Assembly: GCA_011032825.1 (NCBI GenBank) | Contig: JAADJZ010000003.1 | Span: 2,170,001-2,234,000 of the forward strand | From: Massariosphaeria phaeospora | Taxonomy: Eukaryota > Ascomycota > Dothideomycetes > Pleosporales | DNA length: 64,000 bases | Reading direction: 5' to 3' | Shown here: positions 22,445 through 34,084 of the stretch, in pieces | Numbering within the stretch: position 1 is the stretch's first letter | How the letters are laid out: every line of letters starts with the position of its first letter | Translations under genes and position numbers: made by a program | The notes under the pieces: model-generated | The model's input: only the letters and a program-made list of their open reading frames with translations | What the model was told of the DNA's origin: nothing | Databases searched by the model: none

Positions 22445-23983
22445 TTACCGACTCCACTTCTTCCCATTCAGCAGACTCAGCAACAGCTGCACCGGCCAAT
22501 ATACATGGTATAGCACTAGAAACGGCCACGGGTCCCAGACGCTGTACGTACCGTCCCTCCAATATATCACATGGTCGGCAAACGTTCTCGCCCCCAGTAC
22601 AACATCCTGCAAGCTTGCGCGCCCATAAAATAGTGAGAGCATGGGGATGACGACCAGCGTGACGAGGTCATGGCCCGCCCAGTAGTAGCTGGGGCACGGC
22701 ATCTTGGGAACAATAACATCAACCGCCTTCGTCCTGGGCCGGCTGAAGACGGAGAGATATGCATCCGCCATCTTGCCCTCATCTTCAAACAACACGACCG
22801 CAGTGTGCGCCCGCGGATTGCACTCGATCGGATACAGCACCACGTTCCGCCCCTCGCCCTCTACCAGGAAGTCGAAGCTCAGATGGCCGGTGAACCCAGC
22901 ACCGTGCTCGGACGCTACGTGCTCGGTGAATTCGAGCATTTGCTGGCAGAGGTGCGATGTCGGGGACAGCGCGCTATAGTGCATGAGTAGCTCTGAGGAC
23001 GGGCATGCTGTGAAGGCGGCGACGCGGCCCTGGACTATGAGGGCGTGGGTGCAGTATTCTGGACTGGGAATGTGTTGTTGGAGTTGGAAAGGGTTCGAGG
23101 GCGAGATCCCAAGCTTCTTGACGTACGCGGTGGTTTCTGGGACAGAAGCCAGAGGCAGCAGTGTCATCATGGAGGCGCGAGCACGGTCATCAACGCCGAT
23201 GGGTTTGAGAATGAAGCGCTTCTCCTTCTGCTCTCCAGCTTTTTGTTCTCCGTCAGTCTCGGGTGTTGCGCGGAGCAGCACGTCCAGGACTTGCTGCGCT
23301 GTAGTGCACCGATACGATTCAGGGACCTGCAGGCCGATGGACTCGATGTAATCAATGAACTGGTCCTTGGCGTGGAACTTCTCGACCACGTCCTCGCGGA
23401 ACTGGATGGCTTTGAAGATGCGGCCGTTCCTGCTCATGGTTTCCTCGGCGAGGCGCACTACTTGGCCGTCTTCTACCGCGGCTACAACGCTAGAGCAGCT
23501 GATCCATAGATCAACATTTTCGTCCCGTATGACGGACAGTAGGGAGTCGACGTAGGGCTTGGTGCTGGATCCGCTAGGTGCGGTGAGGGTGTGGAAGGCT
23601 GATATGGACGTGGAAAAGCGGCCTGGAGAGAAAGGGGATACGTCGGCGCCGATGACACGATGCGGTGTTCGTTGAGCGAGGAGGCGGGCAATGGCAAGGC
23701 CCTTTGTCATCGACACTCCCGTGACCAGGATAGTTTTCCGCGTCGGCCGTGGACGCGTCGGTGAGCATTCGTCTTCAGGGTCGTCGTCGTAGTCGAGGGG
23801 TCTTCGCGTGGGTTGAGGGCGCACATAGTCGAACTTGACGAGTACGAAGCTACCCAGCACAAGGGCAAGAGACACCGGGAGACATATCAAGCTCAGCAGG
23901 ATAAGCAAGACGTTCTTGGGCACGTGGTTGTAGAAGAATAGTGCTGCTGGGCGAGGAGGCGCATGGGGCTTGGTTACTGACAT
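22445..23983 (-). CDS. Membrane-anchored ATP-grasp ligase, MysC-like (mycosporine synthase candidate)
   Basis: Single-exon frame of 512 aa from ATG at 23983; an 18-codon upstream extension has no ATG. By family logic it ligates an amino acid to 4-deoxygadusol through an acyl-phosphate-type intermediate, giving a mycosporine. A strong hydrophobic helix spans residues 24-49 (LLILLSLICLPVSLALVLGS), so the enzyme is probably anchored. A Rossmann-like N-terminal lobe starts ILVTGVSMTKGLAIARLL. ATP-grasp features follow: the lysine-bearing FILKPIGVDDRARASMM, QQHIPSPEY and the Mg-binding E387-C-N389-P-R391 of YPIECNPRAH. The C-terminus is again hydrophobic (about 495-505, FLVLYHVYWPVQLLLSLL). The assignment rests on the neighbouring methyltransferase and cyclase; the amino-acid substrate cannot be read from sequence. 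Confidence 0.82.
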   Translation of the reverse strand: MSVTKPHAPPRPAALFFYNHVPKNVLLILLSLICLPVSLALVLGSFVLVKFDYVRPQPTRRPLDYDDDPEDECSPTRPRPTRKTILVTGVSMTKGLAIARLLAQRTPHRVIGADVSPFSPGRFSTSISAFHTLTAPSGSSTKPYVDSLLSVIRDENVDLWISCSSVVAAVEDGQVVRLAEETMSRNGRIFKAIQFREDVVEKFHAKDQFIDYIESIGLQVPESYRCTTAQQVLDVLLRATPETDGEQKAGEQKEKRFILKPIGVDDRARASMMTLLPLASVPETTAYVKKLGISPSNPFQLQQHIPSPEYCTHALIVQGRVAAFTACPSSELLMHYSALSPTSHLCQQMLEFTEHVASEHGAGFTGHLSFDFLVEGEGRNVVLYPIECNPRAHTAVVLFEDEGKMADAYLSVFSRPRTKAVDVIVPKMPCPSYYWAGHDLVTLVVIPMLSLFYGRASLQDVVLGARTFADHVIYWRDGTYSVWDPWPFLVLYHVYWPVQLLLSLLNGKKWSR

Positions 23984-24522
23984 GGTGGTCTGACCTGAAC
24001 GTGACTTCGTGTGCTCCTCGCGAGGGGGGAAAATCAATGGAGGGGATGTGGGCTGGCTCTAGCAAGCAACCCACCGGGTCGGATAGAGGAACTAGGCTTT
24101 GTTATGGCGTAAAAGTAACCAAAGTGGAGTTCGTCTGTGTCGATCCACACCGGAAGATCGGCTTTGAAGCTGCGATTATGTACACGTCATGATGGGCTGG
24201 ATCCACAACCCTAACCGTTGGGATTCCAAAAAAGCAATGCCGGCATATTGAACCCCGCGATGGCGAGCGTTGTGGGGTTACGGGCTCGATGTTTTGCAGC
24301 GCAAATTTGACCGAGGTGGAATTTGATGCTATTACTACACAACATTGCTGAATGACTTGGGTGAATATGGGGGTATGAAGATCTTACGCATTCGGCTTCA
24401 GAGCTCTATGCAAAGATTATAGTAACACGTATACTATGGAAAGGTCACGGTGTGTGGAATCGAGTTCTAATATGATACTCTCTGGTGTTTCGATGTTTCC
24501 TACCACGTTTCGTCGAAGTCGT
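23984..24522. promoter_or_regulatory. Promoter of the ATP-grasp gene / 3' region of the O-methyltransferase gene
   Basis: This 539-bp stretch lies between the methyltransferase stop and the ATP-grasp start on the same strand. Two AGGGG (STRE-like) cores sit at 24023-24027 and 24041-24045, 40 and 58 bp upstream of the ATG. Their spacing and sequence resemble the core in the divergent promoter of the same cluster. Function is inferred. Confidence 0.4.
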
Positions 24523-25486
24523 TTACATCTCCTCCCCGACACATCGAGTAATTGCAACGCCATCCTAGATACAACCATCAGTATGCTGAGCATAGGAAAT
24601 ATTCAGACAACTTACCGGCTCGCCCGTAGGCTCATAGCTATGGACCAGCTTGCTCTTATACACCAAACTTGGGTTTCCTTTGCTCTGACTGAATTTCGCG
24701 TCACCAAACCTCTTCTCGTACATCTTGACGTTCGTCTCCAGAAACCCCTCAGTCCCAGGCCCCTTCCCAGCCTCGTCAGCGTTCTTCCTCTTCTGTTGCA
24801 CACTACTTCGCACGTAATCCAGATACGGCGGATTGCCCGGCTTGATCACGTTATCGGCCGCCAAAACGGAGCCGGGTGTAACTAGACGCAGCTCTTCGCA
24901 CAGTTTCAGGTCTGTCACGTATGCGGGCTTGTAGTGGTCGAGGAACATGAGGTCGATGTGTTCGAGGGCTCCGGACGCGTGAAGCCGTGCGATGGACTCG
25001 TCGCTCGAGCCTACGACTACTTTGACCGTGTCGGAAAGGCCAGCGAGATCGACGAGAGACATGATGACTGCAGCGAACGCCGGGTCGCGCTCCAGACTGT
25101 AGTATCGTTGGCCGCCGGAATCCCGTACTGCGTCGCCGAAGAGGATACACGAGTATCCTACGTAACCGCCGAGTTCGACCTATATCCTAAGGTGAGAGAC
25201 ACACAGCTAGAAAGCAAGAATAGTAGCATACCATGGTCTTCGGTTTCACTTCAGCGATCAAATCCGTCACTATGCGTCCCTTGTCTTCACCAACGTTCAT
25301 GAGATACTTCTTCGTTCTTCCATACTCGTCAATTGCGGCCAAAACGTTCTTTGGCGATCCCCGTATGTTTTCGAGATTGGTATGAGAGTAGACGAAATGA
25401 AGCAGCTCAATCTCACGTCCATCATCAAAGAAGGCACTTCCTTCTTCTTGGGGCGCATAGGCCTTGTTCTGGTCGAAACTTCCCAT
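24523..25486 (-). CDS. SAM-dependent O-methyltransferase, MysB-like (demethyl-4-deoxygadusol O-methyltransferase candidate)
   Basis: Exons 25486-25232, 25179-24616 and 24564-24523 encode 286 aa. It is a class I, catechol-O-methyltransferase-type enzyme. SAM motif I is VELGGYVGYS (86-95). The metal and catalytic residues are D166, K169 (LDHYK), D194 and N195 (AADNV), with exactly the COMT spacings of 3 and 25 residues. The short last exon restores the COMT-typical end DGVAITRC. In mycosporine synthesis such an enzyme methylates demethyl-4-deoxygadusol to 4-deoxygadusol. It lies 539 bp from the ATP-grasp gene on the same strand and is divergent from the cyclase. An unrelated catechol substrate is possible but unlikely given the context. 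Confidence 0.88.
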
Positions 25487-25567
25487 GCTGTCGATGGCCT
25501 CTTACTTTCTGGAAGTCTTCGTCGTGTGTAGACGGTTTCCCTTAGGTCGAGCATGACCGCGCGTAGC

Positions 25568-25582
25568 GAGGGGTGACCCCTC
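25568..25582. promoter_or_regulatory. Perfect 15-bp palindrome GAGGGGTGACCCCTC (inverted AGGGG cores)
   Basis: The two arms GAGGGGT and ACCCCTC flank a single central base and lie 82-96 bp upstream of the methyltransferase ATG. AGGGG/CCCCT is the core bound by Msn2/Msn4-type C2H2 stress regulators in yeasts. A dyad of this kind suggests a specific binding site; this is inference. Confidence 0.5.
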
Positions 25583-26728
25583 AACACGTAAGAATTAGCG
25601 CATCCAGAACAGAAGTGGCATGGCCATAGGGTCCACAAAGAAGTCTAGACGCGAAGCCTCAGGTACCCACTGAATGTAAGCGTCAGAGTCTCTCCCCACA
25701 TGAATATCACGCAATTAGGCTATGCAGAACCAGAGAGACGATCGATATTGTGAAATGCATGCCCAGAACGCCATTTACGAGTTTTTTTTTCAACCCCGGT
25801 GCGGTGAAGTTGTTGTGCCACCAATGGAAGCTATGAATCCGAAGTGTGACGTGCAATATCTGGTTCATTGGCCAATTGTGGTCAACCATGGTGTAGTCTT
25901 CAAGTTGGGACGGAAGGGTAAGGAGCCTGTCGTCAACGATTTCATCTATGCCGTTGTTTTGGGTATTTGGCTCAGCTCAGCCTGGGTTCACAAACCGTTC
26001 GCAAACGATTGGAGCCAAACTAACGTGCCACAGTAACGGTCCAGTTAGCTCGAACTTTATCTATCCAAAGCGGGAACTAAGATCTTGCAGCACGTCATCC
26101 TCCGTGAACTTGCGTGGGGTTCATGGGTGTGAGAATTGCCGTTGAAACGTTTCTCTTGACGCTGGAAAAGACGGCAAGAGGACAAAGAGTACCATCGTAA
26201 CAGGAATATGAGCGTGCTTGACCGCGCACAATGGAATTCTGAGACCATGGATTAGTAATGGCCCGTAGCCCCACAAGCAAAACCTCAAGAGACTGCTCCG
26301 CCTTCGAATGGGGTTTCTGGAAACGAGTTCTGCTTAGTGCTTAATGCTAGACCTTGTGGCGTGCCTTGAACAATTGACCCTAACAATTTTCTCCTTGTCT
26401 GAGGTGGGATTCTTCCGTCTCCGCATAGTCAGGCTAAGAAAGATTTCGCCGGTTGCCGGAAAACAACCTCTTACTCGTAGACCATGGGTTCCGCGGCAGA
26501 AGGTCGATTGGTCGTCTCACTAGCGGTACATTAGGCGCCTTTGCCATGTGAAATCGTCGACTTCGCTGGACAAGGGACTTCTGGCGCGCATTGATTAGCA
26601 AAGAGGTTACGCATGGTTGACGTTGAGACTATCCGAGGCGATTCCTCGGCATTCTGGAGCTCAACTGGACGAAGGCGTGCAGTAAAAACCCGGATTTGAT
26701 TGGACGTCAAAGGGAGGGCCGAGACGTT

Positions 26729-26734
26729 TATATA
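26729..26734 (+). promoter_or_regulatory. TATA box of the cyclase gene
   Basis: TATATA in the context GTTTATATACC lies 84 bp upstream of the cyclase ATG, a usual distance for a fungal TATA element. A strong TATA is consistent with an inducible gene. Confidence 0.5.
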
Positions 26735-26765
26735 CCTCCAGACTGTCCTGCCCATGTGCGAACCA

Positions 26766-26795
26766 TAAACTCAACTTTGCTAAACTCAACTTTGT
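26766..26795 (+). repeat. 15-bp direct tandem repeat in the cyclase 5' leader
   Basis: TAAACTCAACTTTGC (26766-26780) is followed at once by TAAACTCAACTTTGT (26781-26795), ending 22 bp before the start codon, probably inside the 5' UTR. Confidence 0.8.
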
Positions 26796-26817
26796 TACTC
26801 AAGCCTCTGCATTCATC

Positions 26818-28381
26818 ATGTCAGATCTCAAGGCCTCGGTCGTTGAGACCAACAACGGTTTCCACGTTGAAGGATACGAGAAGATCGAGTACGACTTCAC
26901 GTTTCTTGACAATGTGTTTAATGTTGAGAACACTCAACTGTCGAAGTGTTACGAGCGATGGGGTCGTTGCCTCGCCATCATGGACTTGAACATCTTCAAT
27001 CTCTACGGCGACGAGATGCAGAAGTACTTCGACCACCATGGCTTGGAACTGAGGATCCACAAGACCAAGATCGGCGAGAAGGCCAAGTCGATGGATACAC
27101 TCCTGAGTATCGTAGATACCATGACAGACTTCGGTATCATTCGGAAGGAGCCCGTTTTGGTTGTGGTATGTCTACCCTCGACTTGAGTCTGTCATTGATG
27201 ATTAACAATCTGCAGGGTGGAGGACTAGTCACGGACGTTGCTGGGTAAAACTTTACCATGGCCCATCGCCAAAGAGCAATCTAAGGCACTCTGGCCCCCT
27301 ACGTACATGAAAAAGTGGCTGACTGTCGACCTTAGCTTTGCTTGCGCAGCATACCGTAGGACTACGAACTACATTCGCATTCCCACGACGGTGATCGGCC
27401 TGATCGATGCTAGCGTTAGCATCAAGGTTGCCGTTAACTACGGCAACTACAAGAACAGGCTTGGAGCATATCATGCCCCGATGCATACTTTCCTGGATTT
27501 CGGATTCCTTCGAACTTTGCCCGAGGCACAGGTCCGAAATGGCTTTGCCGAACTCATCAAGATCTCCAGTTGTGGACATCTGCCAACATTTGATCTCCTG
27601 GATAAGTTCTGTGAGAGGCTCATCTCGACGCACTTTGGCCGACTTGGTGACGACTCCGAATGCCGAGAGGCCGCCGACAAGATCAATCGCGCCGGAATTT
27701 TTGAGATGTTGAAGTTGGAGACGCCGAATTTGCATGAGATTGGCTTGGACCGAGTAATTGCATATGGCCACACCTGGAGTCCTCTACACGAGGTAAGAAC
27801 ACCTTGCAAGCTCGCTCTCAGACTATAGCCGGTGCAGAGGACAATGCATACTGATTCGAGAATAGCTTACCCCAGAGGTACCACTTCGCCACGGGCATGC
27901 AATCTCTATCGACATGGCGTACTCTGCGACGCTGGCAAACGGACGCGGCCTGATGACCGACGACGAGCACCACCGACTACTCAACCTCTTCTCGCGGGCA
28001 GGCTTGTCGATGGATCACGAGGACTTCAATGAAGATATCCTGGACAAGGCAACCAAGGCTATCCTCAAGACCCGGGACGGAAAGCTGCGTGCGGCGGTCC
28101 CCAACCCGCTAGGAAGCTGCACATTCCTCAACGACGTATCGACCGAGGAAATGGCCAAGGCTCTGCGTCGGCACAAGGAAATCGTGAAGAAATACCCGCG
28201 AGAGGGCCTGGGCCTCGAGGCTTTCGTAGATGCGAGCGACACCGGCTACACGATGAACAACACACCAGTCGAGAAGGTCATGAACGGCCACAAGACCACG
28301 TCGAACGGCATCGAGAGCGCCAGGGGCGATGAGCTGAGGGAGGTGATGGCTAACGGATATCCCAACGGGCACAAGAACTAG
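26818..28381 (+). CDS. Sugar-phosphate cyclase, demethyl-4-deoxygadusol synthase type (MysA-like)
   Basis: Exons 26818-27165, 27216-27244 (29 nt), 27336-27792 and 27866-28381 give 449 aa. The enzyme belongs to the dehydroquinate-synthase fold; the DDGS branch turns sedoheptulose 7-phosphate into demethyl-4-deoxygadusol using NAD and a divalent metal. Seen: NAD-loop [18 protein letters not shown] (117-134), [18 protein letters not shown] (139-156), [10 protein letters not shown] (165-174), [10 protein letters not shown], and the metal-site region YGHTWSP...LRHGHAIS with H287 and H289. The KNRLGAYHA segment is the pattern I associate with DDGS rather than EEVS or true AroB. About 40 residues after EAFVDAS are a variable, asparagine- and glycine-containing tail. 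It heads the cluster divergently from the methyltransferase. Confidence 0.9.
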
Positions 28382-29269
28382 ACCTCTTAGGGCGTCAATG
28401 GTGGTTGGCTCAGGGTAGAGGCATGCGTAAAAGTTTTCGGCAGCGACTCTACATAGATATAAATGCGTTTTTTAGAGGCAGCACACCTCAATGCAAAAAT
28501 CTAGTTCCAATTTGATGTTCACGTACTGTATGCAAAAACATCACATCCAAGCGGAAAATATGTACTCCATTATGTCGACACCGCTATCCCATCGCCGTCA
28601 TTTAAGACAACCCACGATACAGCAGTTTCCTAACAGGAGGACTCAATCTCCGGAGCCACGCCACCCGAAAGTGACTGGCAACCAAGAGCAAAGACGATGC
28701 TAATGGTCGTGGCTGGCCCCGTGTACTTTTTGATGAAGAAGAAAACTGGGAGTGCGAGGGCCGCGCGAAGATTTTATGGCGAGCGAGCAAGCCAGTCTAA
28801 CCCCTCCGGGTTAGAGCCTTGGCAGCCACCGGCTGGCGGGCAATCGACCTCGGATGGCATTCGTCGTGAAGGGACGTAAAAAGAGTGGCTTGCTTTAGAG
28901 ATGGATGAGACTGCGGAATTTCGAAGCCTGTCACTTCACTGCACTTCACTGCAATACACCTTTCGTAAGCTGGGGCTTTGAGTCCGGTAATGCAGCACTG
29001 CATATCTTCAAGCTGGGTTTTGATCTTAAGTCTAGAGGAGCACTGAGTGGAACACTGATTGGAAATGGAGTGATCTTGGTGACGCATCTTAGCAGTGTAC
29101 AGGCCCTTAAAACATACTAGCTCGCTCTTGAACAGACTTCCGATATCATGAGCCCGGCAGCTCTCAGAAAAGCCCGGAACTTGCATTTACCCTAAGCACT
29201 CATCACCAAGTTGCCAAAATTCAGGTTTGAGCCTTCAATGCACCATAGACTACTGAGCATGGCACTTTC
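28382..29269. other. Convergent intergenic region at the right border of the mycosporine-type cluster
   Basis: This 888-bp gap lies between the converging stops of the cyclase and PRE1. Short frames occur on both strands but none has splice or family support. It presumably holds 3' UTRs; no further biosynthetic gene was seen. Confidence 0.5.
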
Positions 29270-30097
29270 TCACGGAACTGAGACTTTGCCATCCTCCTCG
29301 TACTCCTCTTCCCGAATTCCGTCCTTCGTTATGACCTTGACTATAACGCCCTTGAAATCGATCGGAAGACGCCTCTTCAGCTCCTGGGTACACATGCGTA
29401 GAATCTTCATACCCTGCTCGAAGTCGATGTCTGGATGATGATGCTTGTCTAACAGAGACAAACAGTAGTACCTAGAAGCATGGGCGGTTAGCGGGGACTG
29501 AGAACAGCTTCGGACTGGGTCGTGTTGTAGGTTTACTCTCACAGCAGAGAATATTGAGGGTAGAACGTACTGAGCGTATCCGTGTGCGGCATAAGGAACA
29601 GGAGCCAAGCTCGCGAGATAGTCGATCCAGTATAACGTAGGCTTGTCCGCGATCTTGTCATAACCCCCCAGGATGAGATTCACAGTGTAAGGCCGCCGGG
29701 ATCGTAAGGCCCTAGCGAGTTCTCCCCTGACAAAGTTCGCGGTAGCAGAGGGTGTCAGCTCTATACCGTTGCGCATCGAATATAGCTGGATGTTTGCTTG
29801 GATGTACTCGGCGAATTGAACTGCGAGGGATTTAGTACAGAAATTGAGGATGAAATCGCAGCATGTCCTTCTGCGAATGTCTCCTACCTGTATCGCCAGC
29901 TTCGCCAGAGAATGTCATAAGCGAGTGAGGGTTAAGTGTGCGTGTCTTGTCATCGGAGGCTTTCAGGACAGTGGCGCCTCGCATGGCGGCTTTTGACGCA
30001 GCGATGATGGTGAAGTCCTTGCCCGTTATTCCAAGTAAAACCTCCCTGTGCCCAATGTTAATGCTCTGCGAGCCAGGGGGTACGGTAGCTCTTACAT
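29270..30097 (-). CDS. PRE1: 20S proteasome subunit beta-4 (Pre1/PSMB2) with start codon split by an intron
   Basis: Coding exons 30097-30096 (AT), 30045-29888, 29820-29571 and 29471-29270 give 203 aa. Splicing GTAAGA (30095) to CACAG (30046) rebuilds ATG and yields MEVLLGITGKDFTIIAASKA, the conserved fungal N-terminus. Beta4 is a non-catalytic subunit of the core particle; it lacks a processed N-terminal threonine. Further family runs are KASDDKTRTLNPHSLM, FSGEAGDTVQFAEYI, LRSRRPYTVNLILGGYD and PYAAHGYAQYYCLSLLDKHHHPD. An alternative acceptor at CTCGCAG would give an N-terminal extension starting MIINNSTPTTTSS; I prefer the split start because of conservation. All other phases agree. Confidence 0.92.
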
Positions 30098-32776
<2,679 letters not shown>

Positions 32777-34084
32777 TTGGCGGTAATGTGTGTCCTACTT
32801 GAACCATCAAGATTCTCTCGCTTTATCTAATCGAATGCCTCGCGTCGATACGCCGAGAGTCCATCGAGGGGAAAGTGGGAAAAAAAAACTCTAGAGAGAA
32901 TATGATAGGGGACAACAGATCGTGAAATCTACGTAGCGTGAATGACCAAGCAGACGTTTGATCAATCCCTCTACATGTCTTTGCCGTTGTTGACTCTTAG
33001 ACCTTTGATAGATACGAATGTTGCACAATCACTCGAAACCTACCGGAATACAGCAGATTCAACACAAACATGATCCCCTCACCAATATCCTTCTATCTCT
33101 TGTTTACCTACGATTCTTCGTAGCCAACTCCTCCCTTCGGACGATGAGACCGGATTCATGGTGGCATCCAAGATTACTCTGATCTGGTGTCAACGAACCT
33201 TCTCCTGTCGAAGCAAATACAGGGTCCGTGACCAGTGTTGCCGCCACAGTCTGGAGAATCTATGCTTTTGAACCACCTCCACAGTTCCAGTTTCACTTTT
33301 GTACTCTACCCCCCATGAGTCTACACCGAGCAACACCAACACCGTCATCACGAACTGTTTGGATGGCCATTGCCCACCACCCATGGAAGCCACTGCAATA
33401 TTCGGCTCATGCAAGCACTGCGCTGAAGAAGAAAAGGCGAGCGCCATCGCGGCTTTGGCATGTAATGCACCCGTCGACTTAAATCGATTCTCTAGTTTGT
33501 TGGACAATACAGAAGCTGCAAGCCAACATAGTTCGACATGTGTTCCACAACCCATGGCGTACACATTGAGTTATTCTGCTTCCCGCGATATATTCTGCTC
33601 TACGTTACGAATCAGGATTGTTGCATTTATTGCTTAGCAAATAGTCTACTTCTAACACTAGAACTGGTTATACGCTTCTTTCTTAACAGCTTGTCGTATC
33701 GCATCGTTCTTACCGGCCATTTAGGAAAGTTCATTCGACTTTGCATCGCCACCAACTCACACAAAGAAGCCTTTGTTCTATTGTCCTGTAATCACCTCTT
33801 TCCTCTCTGACGTGGTGGATTTCTCTCACTATTATTGTCTTTTTCTTTTTCTTTGTCTGATTGTTCTTCACAACAATGCATAATGCTTCTAATATACTCC
33901 CTGTTCTACTTCGAGTGCAATATACATCACATCACCTAATTTGCGGATTCCTTCGCAAACATTTCCATATTATACGCGAATATTGAGCAACAACCAGCTC
34001 GTAACCTTACGGGAATCGAAGCTGATCTTAACTAAACACCCAATAGAGACTTTATACGGCTGTCACACACTTCCCCAAACCATC
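32777..34084. other. 1.3-kb intergenic region
   Basis: This is the enolase 3' region followed by the presumed promoter of the next gene. It is AT-rich with an A8 run near 32880 and T-rich tracts at 33830-33860. No gene, RNA or repeat was recognised. Confidence 0.45.

Larger units (their letters stand above)
25487..26817. promoter_or_regulatory. Shared divergent promoter of methyltransferase (-) and cyclase (+)
   Basis: This 1331-bp gap is the only divergent promoter in the cluster. It holds a palindromic STRE-like site near the methyltransferase, and a TATA box and a direct repeat near the cyclase, each listed separately. Short overlapping frames inside it show no coding character. Confidence 0.6.

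Noticed and set aside
28697..28879. Small plus-strand frame with a hydrophobic start (MLMVVAGPVYFLMKKK)
   Set aside because: Sixty residues in a convergent 3' region with no recognisable domain or promoter.
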